From: Fodinibius sp. Rm-B-1B1-1
GTDB lineage: Bacteria; Bacteroidota; Rhodothermia; Balneolales; Balneolaceae
Length of the DNA stretch: 64,000 nt
Assembly: GCF_038594945.1 (NCBI RefSeq)
Contig: NZ_JBCFYD010000002.1
Span: 1,426,001-1,490,000, forward strand
Direction: 5' to 3'
A program made the translations under genes and the position numbers. Of this stretch, positions 1 to 9,183 are shown piece by piece. Position 1 is the first letter of the stretch; the number at the start of each line of letters is the position of its first letter. The notes beneath the pieces are model-generated. The model did not search any database, was not told the DNA's origin, and saw only the letters and a program-made list of their open reading frames with translations.

Positions 1-885
1 CGCTTGTTCTGCAGGCATACCATTGACATCAAAGATGAGAATATTGGTTTCAACGGATTCCAAATCAATGGAAAGCTGCGAGCACTGACTTACTGTTTCG
101 GCCAGCTCGCGTGCCCGGCGGTGGTCTTCTTTAAGTTTTGAAAGATGATGCTCAATAGCATAATCGGCTGCGGCGGCCAGCAACCCAATCTGACGCATAC
201 CCCCGCCCCACATCTTACGCATTCGTCGTGCTCCGGTAATATTTTCCTGGGATGACAACAGCATCGACCCCACAGGCGCACCAAGTCCTTTGCTAAAGCA
301 TACAGACATCGTATCGGCAATTCGGCTATAAAAACTGGGAGCTGTATTCGTAGCAGTCATCGCATTCCAGATTCGCGCACCATCGAGATGGATACCCAAC
401 TCGTTTTGGGTGGCAAATGAGCTGATTGCTGCCAGCTCCTGTTCGGTATAACAGCATCCCCCGCCCTTATTCGTCGAGTTTTCAAGGGCAATAACTCTCG
501 TTTGGGGCTCCCATTCCTTTTGGCCGCGAACCGTATCCTTTAGCAGATCGGCTGACAATTTGCCTTTTTGGCCCTTCAACGGTCGCAGAAGAACGGACGA
601 CAAATGCGATGCTGCCGTGGACTCGTAATTAAAAATATGCCCCGTTTCCTCGATGAGGACTTCATCTCCCTGATCCGTTAACATGTTTACCGCCAACTGA
701 TTAGCCATGGTGCCGCTGGGCGTAAAAAGTCCGGCCTCAAAACCAAACATTTTGGCTATCTTCTTTTCAAGTGCATTCACGGTGGGATCTTCCCCAAAGA
801 CGTCATCCCCAACCTTCGCATCCGCCATCACTTTTCGCATCTCAGCAGTTGGAGTCGTTACCGTATCACTTCGCAAGTCAATCAT
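1..885 (-). CDS. Low-specificity L-threonine aldolase, C-terminus cut by window edge
   Basis: PLP-dependent fold-type I enzyme that splits L-threonine or L-allo-threonine into glycine and acetaldehyde in the cytosol. The frame opens at an ATG at 883-885 and stays open to base 1, giving 295 residues; family members run to about 340, so roughly 45 C-terminal residues lie outside the window. The N-terminus carries the family opening [10 protein letters not shown] and then [11 protein letters not shown]. The PLP-binding lysine sits in [12 protein letters not shown], followed by [13 protein letters not shown], a typical aldolase stretch. The next gene upstream on the same strand (a threonine-dehydratase-like enzyme) also handles hydroxy-amino acids and its stop is 94 bases away, so the two may be co-transcribed. 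The family is clear; exact stereospecificity cannot be told from sequence. Confidence 0.93.
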   Translation of the reverse strand, partial: MIDLRSDTVTTPTAEMRKVMADAKVGDDVFGEDPTVNALEKKIAKMFGFEAGLFTPSGTMANQLAVNMLTDQGDEVLIEETGHIFNYESTAASHLSSVLLRPLKGQKGKLSADLLKDTVRGQKEWEPQTRVIALENSTNKGGGCCYTEQELAAISSFATQNELGIHLDGARIWNAMTATNTAPSFYSRIADTMSVCFSKGLGAPVGSMLLSSQENITGARRMRKMWGGGMRQIGLLAAAADYAIEHHLSKLKEDHRRARELAETVSQCSQLSIDLESVETNILIFDVNGMPAEQA

Positions 886-979
886 TGATAACTTATGTTT
901 TTAGTTTATTAAAGATCTTGTAATGAGTTTAGGATGACATATTATTGATTCATATTTCAGCCCCAAAGGAGGTTATAAG

Positions 980-1966
980 TCATTTTGTTTTTTCCAAAAT
1001 GCTGAAGAAACTTTGAGGATCAATATTGGTGCCGCAGACAATGATCCCCACATTCTTACCAATAACCTGGTCGGCCAGCGGACCCGTAGCAGCAGCGAGC
1101 GCCGAAGCTCCCGCAGGCTCAACGGCCAGCTTTAACTCCTCAAACATCACACGCATTATCTGCGCCATTTTCAGATCCGTAACCGTCACCACCTCGTCCA
1201 CAAAACGCTGGCACAACCCAAAGCTATAGGGAGCGGCATGGGGAGCGCCCAGACTATCAGCGATGGTATCAACCTCATCAATTTCCACGGGTTCACCGGC
1301 TACACGACTCTTACTCATGCTGTCGGCCCCCACCGGCTCTACGCCATAAACCTTACAATCAGAAACCATCTGTTTAATCGCTGCAGCAATACCGGCACAT
1401 AATCCACCGCCGCCAATGGGAACAATTACAGCATCCAGTTCGGGGACATCCTGTGCAAATTCAAGCCCAACGGTTGCCGTTCCCAACGCTGTTTGTTCGC
1501 CTTCAAACGGGTGAATAAAGGCACGGTTTTCTTCTTTTTCGATTTCTTTCACGCGATGGAAGGCCTCATGCACGTCATCCACCAGCTCTACTGTAGCACC
1601 ATGTGATTTACACTTTTCCACCCGGAAATTATTAGCCGTTTTCGGCATCACCACTTTGGCGGTCGTACCAAGCGACTTAGCTGCATACGCCACTGCTATA
1701 GCATGGTTACCCGCACTAACAGCAGTAACACCATTTTTAAGCTGCTCCTCAGAAAGATCCAGCATATTCATCAGCGCACCGCGCGGTTTGAAGCTGCCGG
1801 CATATTGAAAGAGCTCCAACTTTAAAAACAGATTCGTTTCTTTACTTAGCAGCTTATCCTTAACATCACTTTTCCACTCCCAAACAGGCGTTCGTCGGAC
1901 GCTCTCTCCCAACTTCTCTCTGGCCTGTTCAATTTGTCGGGGCGTAGGAATTTTTATTGTATTCAT
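980..1966 (-). CDS. Threonine dehydratase-like PLP enzyme (fold type II)
   Basis: Probable threonine/serine ammonia-lyase that deaminates threonine to 2-oxobutyrate; a serine racemase-like activity is possible because the two share this fold and length. The PLP lysine is in SFKPRGA near residue 60, the asparagine in SAGNHAIAVAYAAK follows, and the phosphate-binding loop is GGGGLCAG. At about 328 residues it lacks the C-terminal ACT-like regulatory domain of biosynthetic IlvA, so it is of the short, catabolic type. A GTG six bases further upstream is in frame, but the Shine-Dalgarno-like AGAGGTGG overlaps that GTG and is well placed for the ATG at 1964-1966, so I use the ATG. It lies upstream of the threonine aldolase on the same strand. 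Confidence 0.88.
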   Translation of the reverse strand: MNTIKIPTPRQIEQAREKLGESVRRTPVWEWKSDVKDKLLSKETNLFLKLELFQYAGSFKPRGALMNMLDLSEEQLKNGVTAVSAGNHAIAVAYAAKSLGTTAKVVMPKTANNFRVEKCKSHGATVELVDDVHEAFHRVKEIEKEENRAFIHPFEGEQTALGTATVGLEFAQDVPELDAVIVPIGGGGLCAGIAAAIKQMVSDCKVYGVEPVGADSMSKSRVAGEPVEIDEVDTIADSLGAPHAAPYSFGLCQRFVDEVVTVTDLKMAQIMRVMFEELKLAVEPAGASALAAATGPLADQVIGKNVGIIVCGTNIDPQSFFSILEKTK

Positions 1967-2120
1967 AACCACCTCTTTATTTCTACCAATAACATGAAGT
2001 CAACAAATAACAAGAATTTACCAGAAATGGAAGATGTGAAATATTCTTTTACAGCCGGGGCTTTTTATTTCTCCCCCAACTTTTAGACCTTACTGAAGAT
2101 CAAGAACGAGCAAAACATCA

Positions 2121-2441
2121 TTGAGTGAAGACGAATTACATATCGATGAGCATACCCACGAGCAGATCCCTTCTCTCGGCGAACGCATTACCCATGCCCT
2201 GCTCAGTGCCTTGCTGGGATTTCTGCTGCTTAATATTATTATCTTTTGGATGTTTCCCGGGGCCGGCATCGGTGCCCTCTACCTGTTCGCCGGATACCAC
2301 AAGGTGGGAACCATTGCCAGCGAAATGACCACCGTACTCATCTATACTGTTCTGTCCTTATGCTTTGTATTCGGATGGTTCCGTGGCAAGGTTTTTATCC
2401 ATCGCCTGAAGAATTATATCGAGTACTGGAGGTTTTGGTGA
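2121..2441 (+). CDS. Small two-helix membrane protein, function unknown
   Basis: I do not recognise this 106-residue protein. It has an acidic, His-rich N-terminus (about residues 1-18), then two hydrophobic segments around residues 26-48 and 68-84, and a short basic, Trp/Tyr-rich C-terminus, so it is most likely an inner-membrane protein with both ends in the cytoplasm. The start is a TTG at 2121: an in-frame stop lies at 2094 and there is no ATG between. No strong Shine-Dalgarno sequence is visible. The gene is alone on the plus strand between minus-strand genes. Codon use matches its neighbours and the frame is uninterrupted, which supports a real gene, but nothing in the sequence assigns a role. 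Confidence 0.6.
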   Translation: MSEDELHIDEHTHEQIPSLGERITHALLSALLGFLLLNIIIFWMFPGAGIGALYLFAGYHKVGTIASEMTTVLIYTVLSLCFVFGWFRGKVFIHRLKNYIEYWRFW

Positions 2442-2562
2442 TTTCAGCCTAAACCTATTCTGTATTTTAAAACCTTTAGCGAAAAAACGAAAAGCTTTAC
2501 GGTTTTCCCTTGTGACCGGAATTCTGGATCAGAAAAAAAAGAATACTAACTAAAGCCTTCAA

Positions 2563-2598
2563 TAAAAAAGCCCTCGGAATAATCGAAATCCCGAGGGC
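2563..2598 (-). terminator. Rho-independent terminator after 3-hydroxybutyryl-CoA dehydrogenase
   Basis: Read on the minus strand, arms GCCCTCGG and CCGAGGGC (2591-2598 and 2570-2577) form an 8-bp GC-rich stem, followed directly by TTTTTTATT. It lies 55 bases past the stop of the dehydrogenase. Confidence 0.8.
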
Positions 2599-2615
2599 CT
2601 AATTGCAACTTAGAG

Positions 2616-2636
2616 ATGCTGAAACAGGTTCAGCAT
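2616..2636. repeat. Short palindromic (REP-like) intergenic hairpin
   Basis: ATGCTGAA (2616-2623) and TTCAGCAT (2629-2636) are perfect inverted arms around a 5-base loop. There is no T-run, so it is not a terminator by itself. Such ATGCTGAA/TTCAGCAT hairpins resemble dispersed intergenic palindromes known from Bacteroidota genomes (from memory, not checked). I found no second copy in this window. Confidence 0.45.
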
Positions 2637-2652
2637 GACACAGATTAAACTT

Positions 2653-3507
2653 TTAGTCATGCTTATAAAATCCTTCACCGGACTTATCGCCCAGCTTTCC
2701 GGCATCCACCATCTTAACTAATAGCGGACACGGTCGATATTTGGGGTCTTTAAATCCATCATGAAGGACGTTCAGGATATCCAGGCACACATCCAAGCCA
2801 ATAAAATCGGCCAGTCGCAGTGGGCCCATCGGGTGTGCCATGCCAAGTTTCATCACTTGATCCACATCTTCGGGCTCGGCCACGCCTTCGTAGACACAGT
2901 AGATGGCCTCGTTGATCATAGGCATCAGCACGCGATTCGACACAAAGCCCGGATAATCAGCCACTTCAACAGGATTTTTTCCTAATAGCTCAGCAGTATC
3001 TTCGATGATTTCAACAACCTCTGCATCAGTATCAAGTCCGCGCACTACCTCTACCAGCTTCATTACCGGCACAGGATTAAAAAAGTGCATCCCGATAAAA
3101 CGTCCGGGGCGCGCCGTGGTAGCAGCAAGTTTGGTAATCGATATCGACGACGTATTGGAAGCCAAAATAGCGGTATCGGGAGCAGCCTCGTCAACGACTG
3201 AAAATACCTTCTTCTTCAGTTCAAAATTTTCGGGCACCGCCTCTACCACCAAATCCACATCACCAACAGCCACAGCGGTATCGGTATGCGTTTCAATATT
3301 ATCGAGCGCTTGCACCTTTTGTTCAGTATCAATCTTCTCTTTCTTGACCATTCGCTCAAGGTTTTTCTCGATGGTAGACAACGCTTTGTCGGCCAACTCT
3401 TGATCCATCTCCACAAGATTCACGGGAATACCATTCATGGCAAAAACATGACAAATGCCGTTCCCCATAGTACCACCGCCAATAACTGCTACTTTTTTAA
3501 TATCCAT
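2653..3507 (-). CDS. 3-hydroxybutyryl-CoA dehydrogenase
   Basis: NAD(P)-dependent oxidation/reduction between 3-hydroxybutyryl-CoA and acetoacetyl-CoA, in fatty-acid or butyrate metabolism. The Rossmann motif GGGTMGNGI begins near residue 10. The catalytic region HFFNPVPVMKLVEVV is followed by PGFVSNRVLMPMINEA, the helix that carries the substrate-contacting Asn in this family, and then LGMAHPMGPLRLADFIGLD. The 284-residue length is the usual size of the stand-alone enzyme (no hydratase domain). An ATG at 3505-3507 is the obvious start. It is a single-gene unit with its own terminator downstream. The thiolase at 58.6 kb could act in the same pathway but is not linked. The names hbd, mmgB and paaH all apply to this family, so I give no symbol. 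Confidence 0.93.
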   Translation of the reverse strand: MDIKKVAVIGGGTMGNGICHVFAMNGIPVNLVEMDQELADKALSTIEKNLERMVKKEKIDTEQKVQALDNIETHTDTAVAVGDVDLVVEAVPENFELKKKVFSVVDEAAPDTAILASNTSSISITKLAATTARPGRFIGMHFFNPVPVMKLVEVVRGLDTDAEVVEIIEDTAELLGKNPVEVADYPGFVSNRVLMPMINEAIYCVYEGVAEPEDVDQVMKLGMAHPMGPLRLADFIGLDVCLDILNVLHDGFKDPKYRPCPLLVKMVDAGKLGDKSGEGFYKHD

Positions 3508-3595
3508 AACTCAAAAACTTTATTGCAATTTGGTGTTGTTTATTGATGAATGAGAGTATCGATTTTCTCGGGCATTTTCAACGCTTCAAACAGCT

Positions 3596-3626
3596 TTTTA
3601 CGGTTACCTATTTATTGCTATGTTTG
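3596..3626 (+). promoter_or_regulatory. Possible Bacteroidetes-type promoter for the acylase gene
   Basis: TATGTTTG at 3619-3626 matches the -7 consensus TAnnTTTG. The -33 position 19 bases upstream is TTTT (3596-3599), one mismatch from TTTG. The predicted start of transcription is about 35 bases before the ATG at 3666. Confidence 0.4.
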
Positions 3627-3665
3627 CTACATTCTTGACTGTCCATCAACCACTTATTGTTTGCC

Positions 3666-6101
3666 ATGAATAAATTTGTACGTATTGCCCTTTTTCTGCT
3701 GATTTTAATTGTTGGCATCACTGGATTAGCCATTTACTGGACATTCTACCGGCCCCTTCCCGATTACCAAACTACTCAAACGCATGATACGATTCAGCAA
3801 CAAGTTGATATCCACTGGGATACCCATGGCGTTCCACATATTTACGCTGATAACAAGAACGACCTTTACTACAGTCTGGGATATGCCCACGCCCAGGATC
3901 GCCTCTGGCAGATGACGCTGAGTCAGATGGCAGCAGAAGGACGCTTTGCAGAATTTTTGGGGAAAGACCTTATTTCTTATGACAAATTACAACGTACCTT
4001 AGGATTTTGGCGTATCGCCCAGGATATTAAACCCACCCTTTCCGATTCAACGCTAAAATTACTGAAGGCCTATTCAGCGGGCGTAAACTCTTACATCCAA
4101 AATAACCCCAAGAGCTTACCCATTCAGTTTTCGCTTGCCGATATGGATCCCATTACATGGACCCCCACTCATTCTATTGCCCTGGCTCGCATGATGGCCT
4201 GGGAGTTGAACCTTGCCTGGAAATCGGAACTCAACTACGCCTATTTCTCCCAGACGCTTTCTGATAAAAAATTTGCCCAACTACTACCTGACAACCGCTT
4301 TATTGCGTCTGCCTCAAGTGCCGATTCCAACTGGGCGCAGACGTTGATGCCCCTGCTCGAAACGAACGAACAGCTGAATAAAATACTGGGTCGGGAGGGG
4401 TCGCATGTGGGAAGTAACGCTTGGGCAGTAAGTGGAGAAAAATCCACCACAGAGGCACCTTTACTGGCAGGAGATCCACACCTTGGATTAAGCATGCCCG
4501 GCAAGTGGTATGAGGCGCACCTGAATGTGAACGGGAAAAATCTATCGGGTGCAACACTGGCCGGCGCTCCCATCGTTATATTGGGTCAAAATGATCACCT
4601 TGCCTGGTCGCTCACCAATATTATGCTCGATGATACCGATTTCTTTGAAGAAGCGATAAACCCCGATAATCCCAACCAATACGTTATTGATTCGCTGGCC
4701 AACGAAGCTATTTATGAAGAGTTTGAAACCCAAAAAGAGGTTATCAAAGTTAAGGGTGCCAACGATACACTGTTCACACGAAAAGTCACTAACCATGGCC
4801 CTATTATTTCGGATGTATATCCCGACCAGCAGTATATCGATAATCGCGCTATTTCAATGCAATGGACCGGGTATGAGGTGACAAACGAGATTGAAGCACT
4901 ATTGACGATGAACTGGGCCCAATCGTTTGAGGAATTTCAAGAAGGCGCCTATAACTTTAAAGTGCCCGGACAAAATTTCATCTATGCCGATAAAGCCGGA
5001 AATATTGCCCAGCTCTCGATGGCAAATATTCCCATTCGAGATGAAAACCCAATTTTACTTCGCGAGGGCTGGAACAGTGAACACGACTGGCAGGGCTTCG
5101 TCCCCGACGATCAACTTCCCACCATCATCAATCCTGACCGTGGCTGGGTTGCCAATGCCAATACATCTCCCACTGGCAGTAACTATCCCTACTATATTTC
5201 GGCCTATTGGGAACCGGACTCTCGTATCAATAGAATAGAGGGGTACCTGACCAGTGATGAACAACTTTCGCCCCAAACATTTCAGCAGATGCAAAACGAT
5301 ACCTACTCCCAGTTCTCCCGGGAACTCTCCCAAATTATTTTGCCCATCCTCAAAGAAAGTGAGGACTCAGAATTTGGGACCGCCATCTCATATTTAGAAA
5401 ATTGGGACTATACTTATGATCGCTCAGAAACGGCGGCCTCTATTATGGATGTCTTTTTAATTCATTTGGCTAAAAACACCTTTGTTGATGAAATGGGTGA
5501 AGAAGCCTACCAGCGGTATGTACGGTTTTCATCTATGCCCATACGAGCACTTACACGTTTCTTGCAAAACGGAAGTACATTTTTTGACAATATAGAAACA
5601 GAAGACAAGGTTGAAACACGGAATGATATCATCCTAAAAAGTATGGCGGAGGCTATTACCTACCTTCGGTCGAACTTTGGCGAAGAGCCTTTTGAATGGC
5701 GCTGGGAGCAACTCCACACCATCACTTTTAAACCCGAACTTTTTGGAGAAGCAGCTAACAATCCCAATGCACCTACTTCGTTAAAACTGATTGTAAATAA
5801 TTTATTGAGTAACGGTCCCCACCCAGTTAATGGACATGATATGAGCATCAATAATGGAGAATATAGCTGGAATAACCCTTACGAAATGATTTTGGGACCA
5901 TCCATCCGCCGCATCATTGACTTCTCTGATCTCAGTAAAAGCTGGTCCATTAATTCCACGGGACAGTCGGGCAACCCTATTTCGCAATACTACGGGGATC
6001 AAACTGAAAGCTGGCTCACCGGGCAATATAAATTTATCTATCAGGATAGTACGTTTTTTGATGAAAACCAGTTTAATACGATGACCTTTATTCCAGAATA
6101 G
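3666..6101 (+). CDS. Penicillin acylase family (S45) amidohydrolase
   Basis: N-terminal-nucleophile hydrolase made as a precursor that cuts itself into alpha and beta chains; members hydrolyse beta-lactam side chains, acyl-homoserine lactones or other N-acyl compounds. The conserved junction is HVGSNAWAVSG: cleavage before Ser250 (numbered from this ATG) would make that Ser the nucleophile of the beta chain. The block GDPHLGLSMPGKWYEAHL follows, as in the family. Residues 1-25 form a signal peptide or membrane anchor, so it acts in the periplasm. At 811 residues the length is normal. A TTG three codons upstream is in frame, but the ATG is preferred. The beta-lactamase-like fusion protein lies 115 bases downstream on the same strand. 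Substrate cannot be told from sequence; quorum-signal acylase is only one possibility. Confidence 0.9.
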   Translation: MNKFVRIALFLLILIVGITGLAIYWTFYRPLPDYQTTQTHDTIQQQVDIHWDTHGVPHIYADNKNDLYYSLGYAHAQDRLWQMTLSQMAAEGRFAEFLGKDLISYDKLQRTLGFWRIAQDIKPTLSDSTLKLLKAYSAGVNSYIQNNPKSLPIQFSLADMDPITWTPTHSIALARMMAWELNLAWKSELNYAYFSQTLSDKKFAQLLPDNRFIASASSADSNWAQTLMPLLETNEQLNKILGREGSHVGSNAWAVSGEKSTTEAPLLAGDPHLGLSMPGKWYEAHLNVNGKNLSGATLAGAPIVILGQNDHLAWSLTNIMLDDTDFFEEAINPDNPNQYVIDSLANEAIYEEFETQKEVIKVKGANDTLFTRKVTNHGPIISDVYPDQQYIDNRAISMQWTGYEVTNEIEALLTMNWAQSFEEFQEGAYNFKVPGQNFIYADKAGNIAQLSMANIPIRDENPILLREGWNSEHDWQGFVPDDQLPTIINPDRGWVANANTSPTGSNYPYYISAYWEPDSRINRIEGYLTSDEQLSPQTFQQMQNDTYSQFSRELSQIILPILKESEDSEFGTAISYLENWDYTYDRSETAASIMDVFLIHLAKNTFVDEMGEEAYQRYVRFSSMPIRALTRFLQNGSTFFDNIETEDKVETRNDIILKSMAEAITYLRSNFGEEPFEWRWEQLHTITFKPELFGEAANNPNAPTSLKLIVNNLLSNGPHPVNGHDMSINNGEYSWNNPYEMILGPSIRRIIDFSDLSKSWSINSTGQSGNPISQYYGDQTESWLTGQYKFIYQDSTFFDENQFNTMTFIPE

Positions 6102-6216
6102 ATTAGCAATAAAACCAATGAAACCGCTTCCTTTCTTTTGATTACCCAGTGACAATAAGCTATGTTACTTTCGATTTTCTTAACCTATAAATTATCTACC
6201 TGACCTTTTAGCAGCT

Positions 6217-9183
6217 ATGCAGCAAAAATCATTCCCCCACCATCCCCTGGTTGTTATAATCGCCATTACTTTTCTCTTTTTAGGATTTCAGTCATGTGCC
6301 ACATTCCAGCAAAGTACCGACAACGAAGAGATCAGTGGAGACATTGAACAACCCAGTTTACTTTCCAAAATTGATTCCGTAAAAAAGGCTGAAGAATCTC
6401 AAAGAAAGACCGACCCCCAACCTTCTTTTGAAGCTGACACTATTAATGTAGATACATTGCTGACCCAATTATCATTAAAAGAAAAAATTGGACAGCTCTT
6501 CTCTATTCGAGCCAACGGCCGTTATCTGAGTGAAGATCACTCCCAATATCAACGACTGCTGCGCAAGGTTCAGCAATATGGGGTAGGCGGCATCACCTTC
6601 TTTAGTGGAGATATTTATGCACAGGCGGTTATGACGAATAAGCTGCAACGTGCTGCAAAAATTCCACTCTGGATTTCTCAGGATATGGAATACGGAGCGG
6701 CTATGCGTATCGATGGTGCAACACGATTTACCCCGGCAATGGGAGTCGCGGCAACACAAAATCCCGATTATGCCTATTGGATGGGTAAAATCACTGCTCA
6801 GGAAGCTAAAGCATTAGGGGTACACCAAATTTATGCTCCGGTTTTGGACGTAAACAACAACCCACAGAATCCCGTCATTAACGTTCGATCTTTTTCAGCA
6901 GATCCCTCTGTTGTAAGTGTCTTCGGTAATAAATTTATTGAAGGTGTACGCTCCGAAAATGTTATTTCCACCGCCAAACATTTTCCCGGTCACGGCGATA
7001 CCAATATTGATTCTCACCTTTCGCTACCGGTTATAAACGCCGATTTTGCCCGACTCGATACGTTGGAACTATCTCCATTTCGATCGGCAATAAATAATGG
7101 GATTAATAGTATCATGAGTGCTCACATTTCTTTTCCAGCTATTAGTCCCGACACGGCCCTGCCCGCTACCATGGATCCATCGATCATCAATAGCATTCTG
7201 GCTGACAGCCTCAACTTCGACGGCGTAGTAGTAAGTGATGGACTCGAAATGCGTGGAATATCGGCTCATTTTTCACCGGGAGAAGCCGTAATAAAAGCCC
7301 TTAAAGCCGGTGTAGACCTAATGCTGTTGAGTCCTGATGAGTTAACCGCCCTCCATGAGATTGAGCAGGCAGTACAATCAGGAGATATTTCTGAGAAACG
7401 CATTGATAGATCAGTCCGTAAGTTGCTTCAATGGAAAAAACAGCAGGGACTTTTCGAAGATAGCCAAATCGATATTGACAGCCTTAACAAAAAAATCAAT
7501 CGACGCAGCCACCAACTTATTGCTGATGAAATCAGCCGAAAATCACTGACGCTGCTTAAAAATGATGATAACATCCTGCCTATTAGGGCTTCGGAATTCG
7601 AAAATATTATGGTGGTTTCTGTCTCGGATGGTAGTAGTGGAAATGCCGGCTCCTCTTTTGTATCTCGACTGCGTAACTATCATCCCAATATTAAATCCCA
7701 TGTGCTGGATCAACGGACGAGTAAGGAAGATCGCAGAGCAATGGAACAGGATGCCAAAGACGCTGACCTTATTATAATCGGATCATTTGTGTATGTACGC
7801 TCTGGCGAAAATACACAAATGCGCGAAGAAGACTTATCCTTTTTGCAAGATCTTACACAAGATAAGCCCTCGGCTCTTATCGCTTTTGGAAACCCTTATG
7901 TGGTACAAGACCTCCCTGATATCAATGTACAGCTAATGGCATGGTCAGCCCATAGCAGCCAGGTTAGAAATACGGTACCTGCCCTTTTTGGTGGATCTGA
8001 GATCAGTGGCCGACTCCCCATCAATATACCGGGTATGTATGCTATCGATCACGGTATACACTTGCCTCAAACGACACTGCGCGACGATGAACCCGAGGTC
8101 GCAGGACTTTCACCCGACTCCCTCAGTCGCATTGATGATATCATGAATGAGGCAGTTTTTGATTCAACCTTTCCCGGCGGAGTTGTAACGGTAGTTAAAA
8201 ATGGAACCGTCGCTTATCAACGCGGATTCGGTTACCAGTCATATGACAAACTCAACAAGATCGACGAAGATGCCATTTATGATTTGGCATCGCTCACAAA
8301 AGTAACAGCCACCACCCCGGCTATTATGAAACTTGTTGAAGAGGGAGAAATTAATGTGGATGATAAGGTTGGAAAATATATTCCGGAATTTAGTGAAGGA
8401 GATAAAAAGAATATCACCATCAAAAATTTCTTGCTCCATAACTCGGGGCTGCCTCCTTTTCGGGTATATATTGATTCTCTAAAATCAGAAGAAGAAATTA
8501 TCAAGGCGGTTAAAAATGAACCACTCACGTATCAAACAGGTACCGACTACCGGTACAGCGATCTCGGATTTATTTTACTTGGCGAAATTATCGAAAAGGT
8601 AACCGGCCAAACGCTGGATGAATATGTAGACGACAAATTCTACCATCCACTGGGGATGTATAATACCTTTTTTAATCCCCATAAACGGGGAACATATATT
8701 ACCCGACGTATTCCTCCTACCGAAATCGATACAACTTACCGGGATACTACCGTCCATGCTTACGCACATGACGAACGTGCTTATTATCTAAATGGAGTGG
8801 CCGGGCATGCCGGACTTTTTTCTACTGGTGGTGACTTGGCTAAATACTGTCAGATGCTGCTCAACGATGGATGGTATGCCGGTCATCGATTTTTGAAGGA
8901 ATCAACGATCGAAACATTTACAACACAACAGTCTAAACAAGTCAATCGCGGATATGGGTTTGATCGTAAAAGTGATGGATTTAGCACAGCCGGATCGCTC
9001 ATGAGTGAAAAAGCGTTTGGTCATACCGGCTTTACCGGAACCAGCTATTGGATGGACCCACAAAACGATTTGGCCGTCATCATTTTAACTAATAGAACCT
9101 ATCCCCATCGCTCTTATGGGAAAGATATCAGCAAAATAAGAGCTAAGATTGCGGATATAGTAATGTCATCAATTGTTAAGTAA
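6217..9183 (+). CDS. Lipoprotein: GH3 N-acetylhexosaminidase fused to a serine beta-lactamase-like domain
   Basis: A two-enzyme fusion of 988 residues. A lipobox with Cys27 (FLGFQSC) predicts an outer- or inner-membrane lipoprotein. Residues about 75-430 are a glycoside hydrolase family 3 domain of NagZ type: KHFPGHGDTNIDSH (from Lys254) contains the NagZ signature and catalytic His/Asp loop, and DGVVVSDGLEMRGI holds the nucleophile Asp341. Residues about 440-610 form the second GH3 alpha/beta domain. Residues about 625-985 are a class C beta-lactamase/DD-peptidase-like domain with the SxxK tetrad Ser692-Leu-Thr-Lys695, a YSD motif in place of YxN, and an HTGFTG block. The pair suggests peptidoglycan turnover: cutting GlcNAc-MurNAc links and acting on peptide or ester bonds. 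This fusion is known from Bacteroidota. Its stop overlaps the next start (TAATG). Confidence 0.92.
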   Translation: MQQKSFPHHPLVVIIAITFLFLGFQSCATFQQSTDNEEISGDIEQPSLLSKIDSVKKAEESQRKTDPQPSFEADTINVDTLLTQLSLKEKIGQLFSIRANGRYLSEDHSQYQRLLRKVQQYGVGGITFFSGDIYAQAVMTNKLQRAAKIPLWISQDMEYGAAMRIDGATRFTPAMGVAATQNPDYAYWMGKITAQEAKALGVHQIYAPVLDVNNNPQNPVINVRSFSADPSVVSVFGNKFIEGVRSENVISTAKHFPGHGDTNIDSHLSLPVINADFARLDTLELSPFRSAINNGINSIMSAHISFPAISPDTALPATMDPSIINSILADSLNFDGVVVSDGLEMRGISAHFSPGEAVIKALKAGVDLMLLSPDELTALHEIEQAVQSGDISEKRIDRSVRKLLQWKKQQGLFEDSQIDIDSLNKKINRRSHQLIADEISRKSLTLLKNDDNILPIRASEFENIMVVSVSDGSSGNAGSSFVSRLRNYHPNIKSHVLDQRTSKEDRRAMEQDAKDADLIIIGSFVYVRSGENTQMREEDLSFLQDLTQDKPSALIAFGNPYVVQDLPDINVQLMAWSAHSSQVRNTVPALFGGSEISGRLPINIPGMYAIDHGIHLPQTTLRDDEPEVAGLSPDSLSRIDDIMNEAVFDSTFPGGVVTVVKNGTVAYQRGFGYQSYDKLNKIDEDAIYDLASLTKVTATTPAIMKLVEEGEINVDDKVGKYIPEFSEGDKKNITIKNFLLHNSGLPPFRVYIDSLKSEEEIIKAVKNEPLTYQTGTDYRYSDLGFILLGEIIEKVTGQTLDEYVDDKFYHPLGMYNTFFNPHKRGTYITRRIPPTEIDTTYRDTTVHAYAHDERAYYLNGVAGHAGLFSTGGDLAKYCQMLLNDGWYAGHRFLKESTIETFTTQQSKQVNRGYGFDRKSDGFSTAGSLMSEKAFGHTGFTGTSYWMDPQNDLAVIILTNRTYPHRSYGKDISKIRAKIADIVMSSIVK

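Noticed and set aside
3666-9183. A beta-lactam resistance island (penicillin acylase plus beta-lactamase-like domain)
   Set aside because: The lactamase-like domain is fused to a peptidoglycan-cutting GH3 domain, and there is no ampR, transposase or integron; cell-wall turnover is the simpler reading.
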